DNA of 44,996 nucleotides from Barnesiella sp. (GTDB lineage Bacteria > Bacteroidota > Bacteroidia > Bacteroidales > Muribaculaceae), in assembly GCA_014800945.1 (NCBI GenBank), contig JAAVFD010000002.1:1-44996 (forward strand). Direction: 5' to 3'. Shown here one piece after another: positions 21,504 through 29,375 of the stretch. The notes beneath the pieces were generated by a model. The model was not told the DNA's origin, searched no databases, and saw only the letters and a program-made list of their open reading frames with translations. The translations under genes and the position numbers were made by a program. Numbering within the stretch: position 1 is the stretch's first letter; each line of letters begins with the position of its first letter.

Positions 21504-22880
21504 ATGAATACAGAAACAATCAAACTGTCACAAGTCAATATCAACGCTCGTAATCCGCGAAAGATTTCACCGGAACAACTCGAAAAACTTGTTCACTCAA
21601 TCTTGGTATTTCCTGAGATGATGAACCTAAGACCTATCGCTATAGACGAGACGTACACTGCCCTCGGTGGCAATATGCGCTATCGAGCATTGATAGCCAT
21701 ATCCGAAAAGAGACCGGAAGAGATAGACGAAGTTCTAGATTCCTGCCGTGATTTCGGCAAGAAGACACAAGCAGAGCAGACCAAACTGAAGGAGTATTGG
21801 CACGAATGGTTACAGAACCCTATAGCAATAATAGTTCGAGCTGACCAATTGACCGAAGCTCAGAAGCGGGAATTTATCATCAAGGATAACGTGGCTTTCG
21901 GAGAATGGGAAGATGGAATCCTTAGCGAGGATTTCTCTGATGATGAACTTATCGACTGGGGATTGAATGACCTAATAGATGATGATGAAGCAGATGAAAA
22001 TGCTGATGAGGATGAATACTCCGAGGAGGATGTAGCCAACGCACCGACTCGATGCAATCCCGGAGATGTGTGGCTACTTGGCAGACATAAACTCATGTGC
22101 GGAGACAGTACCAAAGAAGTAGATGTAGCCAAACTGATGGGCGGAGAACAGGCACACCTCCTGCTGACCGACCCACCATACAACGTGGACTATCAAGGTG
22201 GCACAAAGGACAAAATGAAGATAGCCAACGACAATATGGACGATGTGGCATTTGTCAGCTTCCTGACCGCTGCATTCAACTGCGCCACACAAGCAATGAG
22301 ACCGGGTGCGGCTTTCTATATTTGGCACGCTGACAGCAAGGGCTGGGAGTTCCGCTCCGCACTTAAGGAAGCCGGACTGACCCTACGCGAGACGCTGATA
22401 TGGGTCAAGAATGCTCTCGTCCTCGGAAGACAGGACTACCAATGGCGGCACGAGCCTTGTCTGTACGGATGGAAAGATGGTGCAGCGCATTACTTTGTAG
22501 ATGATCGAAGCCAAAGCACAGTAATCGAGGATGCAGGAGTGGACTATAGGAAAATGAAGAAAGACGAACTGCTGAAACTCGTGCTTCAGCTCACAGATGT
22601 ATCTGCACCCAATACAGTAATCTATGAAGACAAGCCAACAAAGAACGACATCCACCCGACCATGAAGCCCGTGAAGCTCATGGCACGGCTCATCAAGAAC
22701 AGCACCCGACAGGAGGAACTCGTCCTTGACCTTTTCGGCGGTAGCGGCTCTACACTTATCGCTTGCGAGCAGATAAACCGCCGGTGCTGCATGATGGAAT
22801 TTGACCCTAAATATTGTGATGCCATTCTAGATCGCTGGGAGAAGTTAACCGGTGAGACAGCAGAACGACTAACTCAATAA
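21504..22880 (+). CDS. ParB-domain DNA methyltransferase (orphan)
   Basis: 458 residues. Residues 1-130 are a ParB-like domain (INARNPRKISPEQLEKLVHSI, then ALGGNMRYRAL). An acidic linker is followed by a beta-class N6-adenine or N4-cytosine methyltransferase: motif IV LLTDPPYNVDY at about 219-229 comes before motif I LDLFGGSGSTLIAC at about 408-421, and HPTMKPV lies between them. The DPPY sequence favours adenine. There is no restriction enzyme next to it, so it probably protects phage DNA against host restriction or marks it for packaging. Confidence 0.92.
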   Translation: MNTETIKLSQVNINARNPRKISPEQLEKLVHSILVFPEMMNLRPIAIDETYTALGGNMRYRALIAISEKRPEEIDEVLDSCRDFGKKTQAEQTKLKEYWHEWLQNPIAIIVRADQLTEAQKREFIIKDNVAFGEWEDGILSEDFSDDELIDWGLNDLIDDDEADENADEDEYSEEDVANAPTRCNPGDVWLLGRHKLMCGDSTKEVDVAKLMGGEQAHLLLTDPPYNVDYQGGTKDKMKIANDNMDDVAFVSFLTAAFNCATQAMRPGAAFYIWHADSKGWEFRSALKEAGLTLRETLIWVKNALVLGRQDYQWRHEPCLYGWKDGAAHYFVDDRSQSTVIEDAGVDYRKMKKDELLKLVLQLTDVSAPNTVIYEDKPTKNDIHPTMKPVKLMARLIKNSTRQEELVLDLFGGSGSTLIACEQINRRCCMMEFDPKYCDAILDRWEKLTGETAERLTQ

Positions 22881-22893
22881 AAAACAGACAAAG

Positions 22894-23472
22894 ATGAGCA
22901 AGCCACAGCAACAAAGACGCAACCAACTCAAAATAGCACGACTGGAAATTGTATCTCAGATGTATCTTCGCCAATATTCCGTGCGCCAAATCCGAGCCGA
23001 GGTAATGAAACGGCTCGACTTGAAGACCTACTCCACAGCAACGGTTCAGTCAGACATCAAGACCATACTTGAAGAACTCCAACAGCAACGGCTCGACAAC
23101 GCAGAGTACGCCTTGCAGTTGGAGCTTGAGCGTATCGACGAGACGTGCCGGGAATTGTGGGAACAGTGGGAGAAATCCAAAGAGGACTACGTCAAGACCA
23201 TGAAGAAGCGAAAGGGTGTCCCACAGTTCGGAGATGAGGGTGGCAAGAGTAAGACCACACAAATCGAGAACCAGGAAAGTACGATTGTCGGATTCGGAGA
23301 TGTAGCTTACATTGCGGAGATACGAAAGCAGCTACAAGAGAGACGCAAACTGCTCGGACTTTATGCCCCGGAAAAGAAAGAGGTCTCCGGGGAGCTTTCC
23401 TTTGCAAATCTACTCATGGAAAGCGGTAAGCTTGACGACGCGGAAGCGCACAGCACAGAATTCCCCGTATGA
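22894..23472 (+). CDS. putative terminase small subunit
   Basis: 192 residues. The N-terminal part has a helix-turn-helix (IVSQMYLRQYSVRQIRAEV) and the rest is long helices with much charge (LQLELERIDETCRELWEQWEK), the layout of small terminases that bind packaging sites and oligomerise through coiled coils. It sits directly before the large terminase gene, which is the main support for the call. Confidence 0.75.
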   Translation: MSKPQQQRRNQLKIARLEIVSQMYLRQYSVRQIRAEVMKRLDLKTYSTATVQSDIKTILEELQQQRLDNAEYALQLELERIDETCRELWEQWEKSKEDYVKTMKKRKGVPQFGDEGGKSKTTQIENQESTIVGFGDVAYIAEIRKQLQERRKLLGLYAPEKKEVSGELSFANLLMESGKLDDAEAHSTEFPV

Positions 23473-23493
23473 GACACGCTGTCGGCTCGTGTC
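23473..23493. other. hairpin at the start of the terS-terL gap
   Basis: GACACG (23473-23478) pairs with CGTGTC (23488-23493) directly after the small-terminase stop. The 104-base gap to terL has no gene; a second short GGTGG/CCACC pairing follows. Packaging-site function is possible but not shown. Confidence 0.3.
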
Positions 23494-23576
23494 GCTTCGG
23501 GTGGCACAATCCCCCACCATAGACAACAAATGCCCAAGGCGGCAAAATCCCGACAAAATAACTCCACATTTCTACA

Positions 23577-25148
23577 ATGGCAAAGAAGCAAGACGCAATA
23601 CTTCGACAGAGGGGTATCGACCTAATGAACTCATGGCGGAAAGATTGGAACAAATTTATCCGTGAGGTATTGGGGGCGAACCTAGACAAAGACCAACAGG
23701 CAATCGTTACCTCCGTGCAGCACAATCCACGCACGTCCGTGGCTTCCGGCACCGCACGAGGGAAAGACTTTGTCGCTGCTTGTTGCGCCGTGTGCTGCCT
23801 TTTTCTTACACCACGATGGAATAGGCAGGGAGAACTTGTCGAGAATACAAAGGTCGCGCTGACAGCTCCCACAGACAGGCAGGTAAAGAACATCATGATG
23901 CCGGAGGTCGCACGACTTATCGACCGAGCCAAGCAGCGTGGCTTCGTACTTCCTGGAACAGTTACTACAGATCGAGTCCGAACCAATAACCGGGAGTGGT
24001 TCTTGGTGGGCTTCAAGGCAGACGAGCAGAACCACGAAGCATGGTCGGGCTTCCACGCGGTGCATACGATGTTCATCATCACGGAAGCCTCCGGTGTTTC
24101 AGACAATATCTTTGATGCAATTGAGGGTAACCTTCAGGGAGACTCCCGAATTCTTCTCGTATTCAATCCTAACACTCCGATAGGCTATGCAGCCCGAAGC
24201 CAAAAGGGAGAGCGATGGTCAAAGTTCCGGCTCAACAGCCTTACAGCCCCCAACGTAACCGAGAAGCGTATCATAATCCCCGGACAAGTGGACTACGCAT
24301 GGGTTATAGATAAACTTGAACAATGGTGCATGAAAATCCGCCCGGACGAGGTGCAGCCCGAACTTGATGACTTTGAATTTGAGGGTCAGTGGTATCGTCC
24401 GGAAGACTTGTTCAGGAAAAAGGTACTCGGTAAGTTTCCGAAAGTCGGGGATGATGTCTTGATACCACATCAGTGGATAGAAGAAGCTCAGGAGCGATGG
24501 AAAAGATGTAATGGATCACAACCAATGGAACGAGATAGAGACTTTAGGATACTTGGTGTCGATGTTGCCGGAATGGGAAGAGATGCCACTTGTTTCGTAG
24601 AACGGATGGGTGCATGGGTTTCTCAATTTCACAGTAAGAACTCAGGAGGTACAGCCGACCACATGGAGATAGCCGGAGAGATAGCAGCATGGAGACGGAG
24701 ACAACCATTTATGTACGTCTCAATAGATACGATAGGTGAGGGCGCAGGAGTTTATGCCCGATGCGTAGAAGTAGAAAGAGAACCGGACTACATAATCAGC
24801 TGCAAGTCTAGCGAATGGGGAGGATATGACCCTGACAAGCTCCGAGACATGACCGGAATATATCGCTTTGTCAATATGCGTGCTTATCTGTTCTGGTGTG
24901 TCCGTGATTGGCTTGATCCAAAAAATCATACAGGCGCAATGCTACCTCCCGATCCATTATTTGAGGAGGAAGCCACTGAAATCCGCTGGTTCTTCCGCTC
25001 TGATGGGAAGATACAGATAGAACTAAAAGAGGATATAAAGAAGCGAATCAACCGCTCCACAGACCGATTCGATGCTCTCGCAAATACCTTTTACCCGATT
25101 GATACACGGAGAAAGATAGACTTGCATCGACTCTCCCGATTAGTTTAA
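23577..25148 (+). CDS. terminase large subunit
   Basis: 523 residues. The ATPase motor has Walker A SGTARGKDF (about 56-64) and Walker B with FIITEAS (about 163-170), followed by the coupling motif region VFNPNTP. The C-terminal nuclease begins ILGVDVAGMGRDAT at about 322, with the first metal-binding Asp, and further acidic residues in SIDTIGEG and near RFDALANTF. It pumps DNA into the prohead and cuts it. A RNase-H-like fold is expected. Start ATG 23577 follows a poor RBS. Confidence 0.93.
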   Translation: MAKKQDAILRQRGIDLMNSWRKDWNKFIREVLGANLDKDQQAIVTSVQHNPRTSVASGTARGKDFVAACCAVCCLFLTPRWNRQGELVENTKVALTAPTDRQVKNIMMPEVARLIDRAKQRGFVLPGTVTTDRVRTNNREWFLVGFKADEQNHEAWSGFHAVHTMFIITEASGVSDNIFDAIEGNLQGDSRILLVFNPNTPIGYAARSQKGERWSKFRLNSLTAPNVTEKRIIIPGQVDYAWVIDKLEQWCMKIRPDEVQPELDDFEFEGQWYRPEDLFRKKVLGKFPKVGDDVLIPHQWIEEAQERWKRCNGSQPMERDRDFRILGVDVAGMGRDATCFVERMGAWVSQFHSKNSGGTADHMEIAGEIAAWRRRQPFMYVSIDTIGEGAGVYARCVEVEREPDYIISCKSSEWGGYDPDKLRDMTGIYRFVNMRAYLFWCVRDWLDPKNHTGAMLPPDPLFEEEATEIRWFFRSDGKIQIELKEDIKKRINRSTDRFDALANTFYPIDTRRKIDLHRLSRLV

Positions 25149-25178
25149 CACCCCCAATAAAACCCCTATTTTGAAAAT

Positions 25179-26579
25179 ATGCCTACTATAAAAGAAATAC
25201 TTGAAGCAAAAATAACCGAGAAGGAAAGAATCACGGCTCTAAGAGAGAAAACCGTATGTGTGCCTTCATGGACTGGAGTGAAAGGTTTGGAGCGAGAATA
25301 TGATGCATCCAAGCACCCGGTAATGAATAAGCAGAAATATCCGGACATACCAAGAGACTATGGCGTTGAGTTTGTAACACGAATATCCCTGGGCTTTCAG
25401 AAACTCGCGGCAAAGAGAATGACTGAGCTCGTATGTGGCACTCCGGTCAAACGAGTATATAAACCGGAGAATGATCGTCAAAAGATAATAGTATCCGTAC
25501 TTGAAAAAATATTCGACCGCAATAGAATCAACTCAGTGAATACCGAGCGGTTCAAACATCTCTTTGCTTGCTGTGAAATTTTCACTCTCTGGTATGCCGT
25601 GCAGAAGGACAATAACCTCTATGGTGTAAACAGTAAGCTTAAGATTCGCTGTCGCACTTTTAGTCCCATGCTCGGAGACGAGCTATACCCTTACTTTGAT
25701 GAGTATGGCGATATGACCGCTATGAGCATTGCATATAAGCGTAAGGTCGGGAAGAAGACGGTTAACTTCTTTGATACTTATACGGATGGAGAGGATAGCC
25801 GACACATCAAATGGAGCGATGAATCAGGGGATTGGGCTGTTGTTGAAGATGAGAAGACAACCCTACTCAAAATCCCCGGAGTCTATGCATGGCGAAAAGA
25901 ACCAATATGGGAGGATTCCTCCGAAACGGTATATGAGATGGAGTGGGCTATATCGCGCAATGGTAACTATATACGTGAGAACTCCAAGCCTAAGTTCATA
26001 GTAAAAGCTGACAAGATACTGAACTATGGGGACGAAAAAGGTAGCAATGGAGAGTTTAAGAGTGTTCTGCAAATTCCTGAAAAAGGAAGTGCCGGATATG
26101 AGACATGGCAACAGGCAATAGAAAGTCTGAAATTCCACGTTGAAACGCTCCGTAGCCTTTACTTTACAATGCTTCAGTTGCCGGATTGGAGCTATGAGAA
26201 AATGAGCCAACAAGCACTATCAGGAGAAAGCCGAAAGCAGATGTTTATCGATGCTGAACTCAAGGTGGGAGATGAGAGCGGTGCATTAATTGAGTTCTGT
26301 GACAGAGAGGTAAACGTGGTGAAGGCGTATGCAAAACTCATTATGGGTTCAGCGTACCACACCGATATTGATGCCCTCCCGGTTGAGAACGTGATAACTC
26401 CTTATCGCATTCAAGACAAGAAGGAGCAAGTGGAAACTCTGATGACTGCCAATGGTAACAAACCGCTAATGTCTCAGAGGGAATCCATAGAACTCTATGG
26501 GCAAAGCGATGACGTGGACAAGACGCTGCACGACATAGCAAAGGAAGATATGAATGATACGTTTGAACTTACAGATTAA
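25179..26579 (+). CDS. phage portal protein (SPP1 gp6-like)
   Basis: 466 residues, mixed helices and strands, located between the large terminase and the MuF head protein. The order of ITEKERITALREK, PDIPRDYGVEFVTRISLGFQKLAAKRMTELVCG, a beta-rich wing (about 180-290) and a long stem helix with ETLRSLYFTMLQLPDWS follows SPP1-type portals in Bacteroidota phages. It forms the dodecameric DNA gate of the capsid vertex. Confidence 0.85.
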   Translation: MPTIKEILEAKITEKERITALREKTVCVPSWTGVKGLEREYDASKHPVMNKQKYPDIPRDYGVEFVTRISLGFQKLAAKRMTELVCGTPVKRVYKPENDRQKIIVSVLEKIFDRNRINSVNTERFKHLFACCEIFTLWYAVQKDNNLYGVNSKLKIRCRTFSPMLGDELYPYFDEYGDMTAMSIAYKRKVGKKTVNFFDTYTDGEDSRHIKWSDESGDWAVVEDEKTTLLKIPGVYAWRKEPIWEDSSETVYEMEWAISRNGNYIRENSKPKFIVKADKILNYGDEKGSNGEFKSVLQIPEKGSAGYETWQQAIESLKFHVETLRSLYFTMLQLPDWSYEKMSQQALSGESRKQMFIDAELKVGDESGALIEFCDREVNVVKAYAKLIMGSAYHTDIDALPVENVITPYRIQDKKEQVETLMTANGNKPLMSQRESIELYGQSDDVDKTLHDIAKEDMNDTFELTD

Positions 26580-26591
26580 GCCACCGTTGTA

Positions 26592-26837
26592 ATGCGCAGA
26601 CAGCCTATAAAACGCAATCAAGTAATTTCGGAAGCACCCAAAAGATGCTGCCGGGATTGCTCACATTCATACGATTGGCAGAACCGCTCCTTTAATGGTA
26701 GCCATTTGATATTATGCAGATGCAAGTACGATGCGAAAAGCAAGTACGGTAAGTTCTGCAAATTCCTATCAGATAAGGAGTGCGAACATTTCCAAGAACG
26801 CCAAATAAACGCCCCTGACAATGCCAAAGCCGACTGA
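26592..26837 (+). CDS. Cys-rich small phage protein
   Basis: 81 residues with CCRDCSHSYDW near the start, CRCKY in the middle, CKFLSDKECEHF near the end, a layout similar to the 104-residue protein at 18926-19240. Probably a small zinc-binding protein. Its 3' end overlaps the MuF gene start by 17 bases. Function unknown. Confidence 0.7.
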   Translation: MRRQPIKRNQVISEAPKRCCRDCSHSYDWQNRSFNGSHLILCRCKYDAKSKYGKFCKFLSDKECEHFQERQINAPDNAKAD

Positions 26838-28518
26838 TTACGACAAGACACATCTGCGAAATCTTTCAGCTATAGCTACACGAATTGACCGCATCTTTAA
26901 GAAGGCGGCTGAGGAAGCAGCTAAGATAGGCGTGTCATTAAAGAATCCTCTACCTGAAGACCGGATATTCTCATTTGATGACTACCCGGCAACTCAGAAG
27001 CAAATAGAGCGACTTATGAGTGCTCTCAAGGATTCAATGGAGACAACCATTGTGAACGGAGTACAGTCCGCGTGGACATTGAGCAATAACAAGAACAATG
27101 CTCTTGTATCACGTATTCTTGGAGACCGTGCTAAAGATTTGAGCAAGGAGCAGTACCGACGCTACTTCTCAACCAATGGTGCGGCTCTTGATGCATTCCT
27201 GCAGCGTAAGACACAAGGGTTAAATCTTTCCGATAAGGTATGGAAATACACCAACGCATTCAAGAAAGAGATAGAGCTGGGACTTGATTTGGGAATCCGT
27301 ACCGGGGAGAGCGCAGCATCAATGACGCGCAGCCTCCGGCAGTACCTACAGTACCCAGATAAGCTGTTCAGACGAGTGCGAGATGAGCATGGCAACCTGA
27401 AACTCTCTCAAGCGGCAAAAGACTTCCATCCGGGGCGTGGTGTTTACAGGAGCAGCTATAAGAACGCTCTTAGGCTTGCCGGTACGGAAACAAACATAGC
27501 ATATCGCACAAGCGACCATTTGCGGTGGCAGCAACTGGACTTCGTAGTGGGTATAGAGGTAAGGCTGAGCAATAACCACACGCTCAATGGGCATCCATTC
27601 CACGATATATGTGACACCTTGGCAGGACGGTACCCCAAAGATTTCAAGTTTACCGGGTGGCATCCACAATGCCGCTGTCATGCAATCCCGATTCTCAAGA
27701 CCGAGGAGGAGATGGCGCAAGACACCCAGCGAATACTCGCCGGAGAGCAGCCAACGAATGACAGTGTGAATGCCGTTAAAAATGTTCCACCACAGTTTTC
27801 AGAATGGATAGAGGATAATGCCGATCGCATTCAGAGAGCGAAAGAGAGAGCAACACTGCCGTACTTCATTAGGGATAATAGATATTATGTGGGAGGCAAA
27901 TCCATCTCTTATGAAGATAAGGCTAATGCAGCACGGATTGAAACAAACAGAAAAGAGTTTGAACGGCTAAAGGCTGACCCCAATTACAAGAGTGTGGAGT
28001 TTAATCCGGAAAATGGTGGGTTGAAGGCTATACATATTAGACACATAATACATTCTTCAGCTAAAGAATATACTTTTTTTGGGGAAGAACGCCTTACATC
28101 AACAGCATTGGAATTAGAATGTCAGCAAGAATTATTTAAGCGTGGAAGAAAATGCCTACTATTAGAAGAGGGTGTTAAAAGATCCAATGGGGACATCTTA
28201 CCGGCATTGGATGCGAATATAGATGGAAGTGTTATGGATATTCGTTCTATCACTGTATGTAAAGAACATTATGGGGCTGCACTCATGGCAAAAATTAAAC
28301 AACTGAATAGATTTAATTCTGCCTATAAAGAATCAATAGACACTATATGCCTATACTTCCATAATGCAGAAATGTATTCAACGGGATGTGTAGAAAAAGG
28401 GATAGAGTGGATAAGAAATAAAATAGGGAAAGAAAAGATTAAAGCACTCAAACAAATATTAATTGTGCGAAAAGATATAGATGAAATTCTTTTAATAAAA
28501 TGCGCGGCTTCTGAGTAA
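26821..28518 (+). CDS. MuF head morphogenesis protein with fused C-terminal toxin-like nuclease
   Basis: 565 residues. Residues about 1-300 are a minor head protein: a helical start, then the Mu gpF/SPP1 gp7 domain with ALRLAGTETNIAYR and the signature GWHPQCRCHAIPIL. After a linker (about 300-340) the last 170 residues are unlike any head protein: HIRHIIHSSAKEY, TALELECQQELFKRGRKCLLLEEGVKRS, and DILPALDANIDGSVMDIRSI resemble CdiA/BECR-type toxin nucleases (quoted in part: ALDANIDGSVMDIRSI). This part is AT-rich compared with the head part, which suggests a separately acquired cassette. Such MuF toxins are known in temperate phages and may be delivered with DNA. No immunity gene follows. Confidence 0.85.
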   Translation: MPKPTDYDKTHLRNLSAIATRIDRIFKKAAEEAAKIGVSLKNPLPEDRIFSFDDYPATQKQIERLMSALKDSMETTIVNGVQSAWTLSNNKNNALVSRILGDRAKDLSKEQYRRYFSTNGAALDAFLQRKTQGLNLSDKVWKYTNAFKKEIELGLDLGIRTGESAASMTRSLRQYLQYPDKLFRRVRDEHGNLKLSQAAKDFHPGRGVYRSSYKNALRLAGTETNIAYRTSDHLRWQQLDFVVGIEVRLSNNHTLNGHPFHDICDTLAGRYPKDFKFTGWHPQCRCHAIPILKTEEEMAQDTQRILAGEQPTNDSVNAVKNVPPQFSEWIEDNADRIQRAKERATLPYFIRDNRYYVGGKSISYEDKANAARIETNRKEFERLKADPNYKSVEFNPENGGLKAIHIRHIIHSSAKEYTFFGEERLTSTALELECQQELFKRGRKCLLLEEGVKRSNGDILPALDANIDGSVMDIRSITVCKEHYGAALMAKIKQLNRFNSAYKESIDTICLYFHNAEMYSTGCVEKGIEWIRNKIGKEKIKALKQILIVRKDIDEILLIKCAASE

Positions 28519-28568
28519 TAACCCAAAAGCCGCAAGCGAGGGTCGTTGTTTTTCAAACGACTACCCTC
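28492..28568 (-). ncRNA. candidate small RNA antisense to the toxin 3' end
   Basis: From the consensus minus-strand promoter at 28575-28605 the RNA would start at about 28568. It would fold into GAGGGT/ACCCTC with an inner AACG/CGTT stem (28538-28568) and then GCGGCTT/AAGCCGC (28504-28533), followed by ATTTTATT. The second stem spans the stop codon of the MuF-toxin gene. No protein frame with a fitting start is seen. Not known from any family I recognise. Confidence 0.4.
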
Positions 28569-28574
28569 ACAATG

Positions 28575-28605
28575 CAAAGATAAACATTTAAATTAGAATT
28601 ACAAA
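28575..28605 (-). promoter_or_regulatory. consensus promoter reading into the toxin gene 3' end
   Basis: On the minus strand TTTG (28602-28605) and TATCTTTG (28575-28582) are spaced by 19 bases, a full match to the Bacteroidota consensus. It lies downstream of ptuB and does not serve that gene. Confidence 0.65.
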
Positions 28606-28637
28606 ATACCGAATGCCTTAATATTTAAGAATTGACA

Positions 28638-29375
28638 TTACTTAGGTAGTGCTATAGATTCAAGAGTGCAGAATATTTTGTCAAAATCCTCATCCCAGTA
28701 GCCGTTCTCTTTAAGATACCGCATTACTTCATTAACAGACGGACATTCATAAAGTAAATATGTTGCTATTACTGCTGAGTATTCAGATTCCGGTCCACAT
28801 GAGTCAAGTATAGATTTTAAATTAGAAAGATTATGAGCAATCTCAATATTTGAGTCTGAACATTTGAGTAATTTAAAATTTGCTTCTATCAGAGAAATAA
28901 TATTGAGTGCAGTCCTAAATCGTGGTTTTACAAAATGTGCGTTATCATTAAGTGCCACTAATTTGATGGTTCTGTCACCCTTATCATCCCTCTCATAGAA
29001 TCTGAAAGCTTGAACATATAAATGTTCTCTCGGTTCATCAAATAGAGGGTTGATAATAGGTGTCGCTACCATATCTACCGTTCCTTTTGTTGAGTTACAC
29101 TTTTGACACGAAGGGAGAAGGTTGCCCCACTTAACAACATCTTCTGGGTATTTATCCTTATGCTTAAAATGCTCTACGTGCATATATTTACTCTCTTCCC
29201 CTAATTTTATTTCAGAGTATGCACATTTACCGTTTGACATTTCCATCAAGGGATCCACAATATAATCTTTTTTCCATACAGCCTTGGTCTTCCCTGATTC
29301 TATGAATTCCTGGGTCAAACTTGCTTCCTCTTGTGCAAGTTTCTCAGGTTTAGGCGGTAATGTCAACTTAATCAT
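28638..29375 (-). CDS. ptuB: Septu PtuB-like HNH nuclease
   Basis: 245 residues. The HNH core is His66-Val-Glu-His69 (MHVEHF), then KDKYP, Asn85 in KWGNLLPS, and Cys90/Cys93 with Asn94 in CQKCNSTKG; a first Cys pair position is CAYS (Cys51 with Ser in place of the second Cys). HVEHF-x-x-K-x-x-Y-P and W-x-N-L-L-x-x-C-x-x-C-N-x-x-K-G are the PtuB pattern, also seen in PtuB effectors of retrons. It overlaps ptuA by 4 bases (ATGA), as in known Septu operons. It would cut nucleic acid once PtuA signals infection. Confidence 0.87.
   Translation of the reverse strand: MIKLTLPPKPEKLAQEEASLTQEFIESGKTKAVWKKDYIVDPLMEMSNGKCAYSEIKLGEESKYMHVEHFKHKDKYPEDVVKWGNLLPSCQKCNSTKGTVDMVATPIINPLFDEPREHLYVQAFRFYERDDKGDRTIKLVALNDNAHFVKPRFRTALNIISLIEANFKLLKCSDSNIEIAHNLSNLKSILDSCGPESEYSAVIATYLLYECPSVNEVMRYLKENGYWDEDFDKIFCTLESIALPK

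Noticed and set aside
23473-23576. A cos or pac site in the terminase gap
   Set aside because: One short hairpin is visible but no recognised packaging signal; kept only as a low-confidence feature.
28323-28577. An 84-codon minus-strand frame as an immunity or antitoxin gene for the MuF toxin
   Set aside because: Its start would lie at or above the expected transcription start of the nearby promoter, and it is a full shadow of the toxin frame with no protein-like features. A noncoding RNA is more likely.
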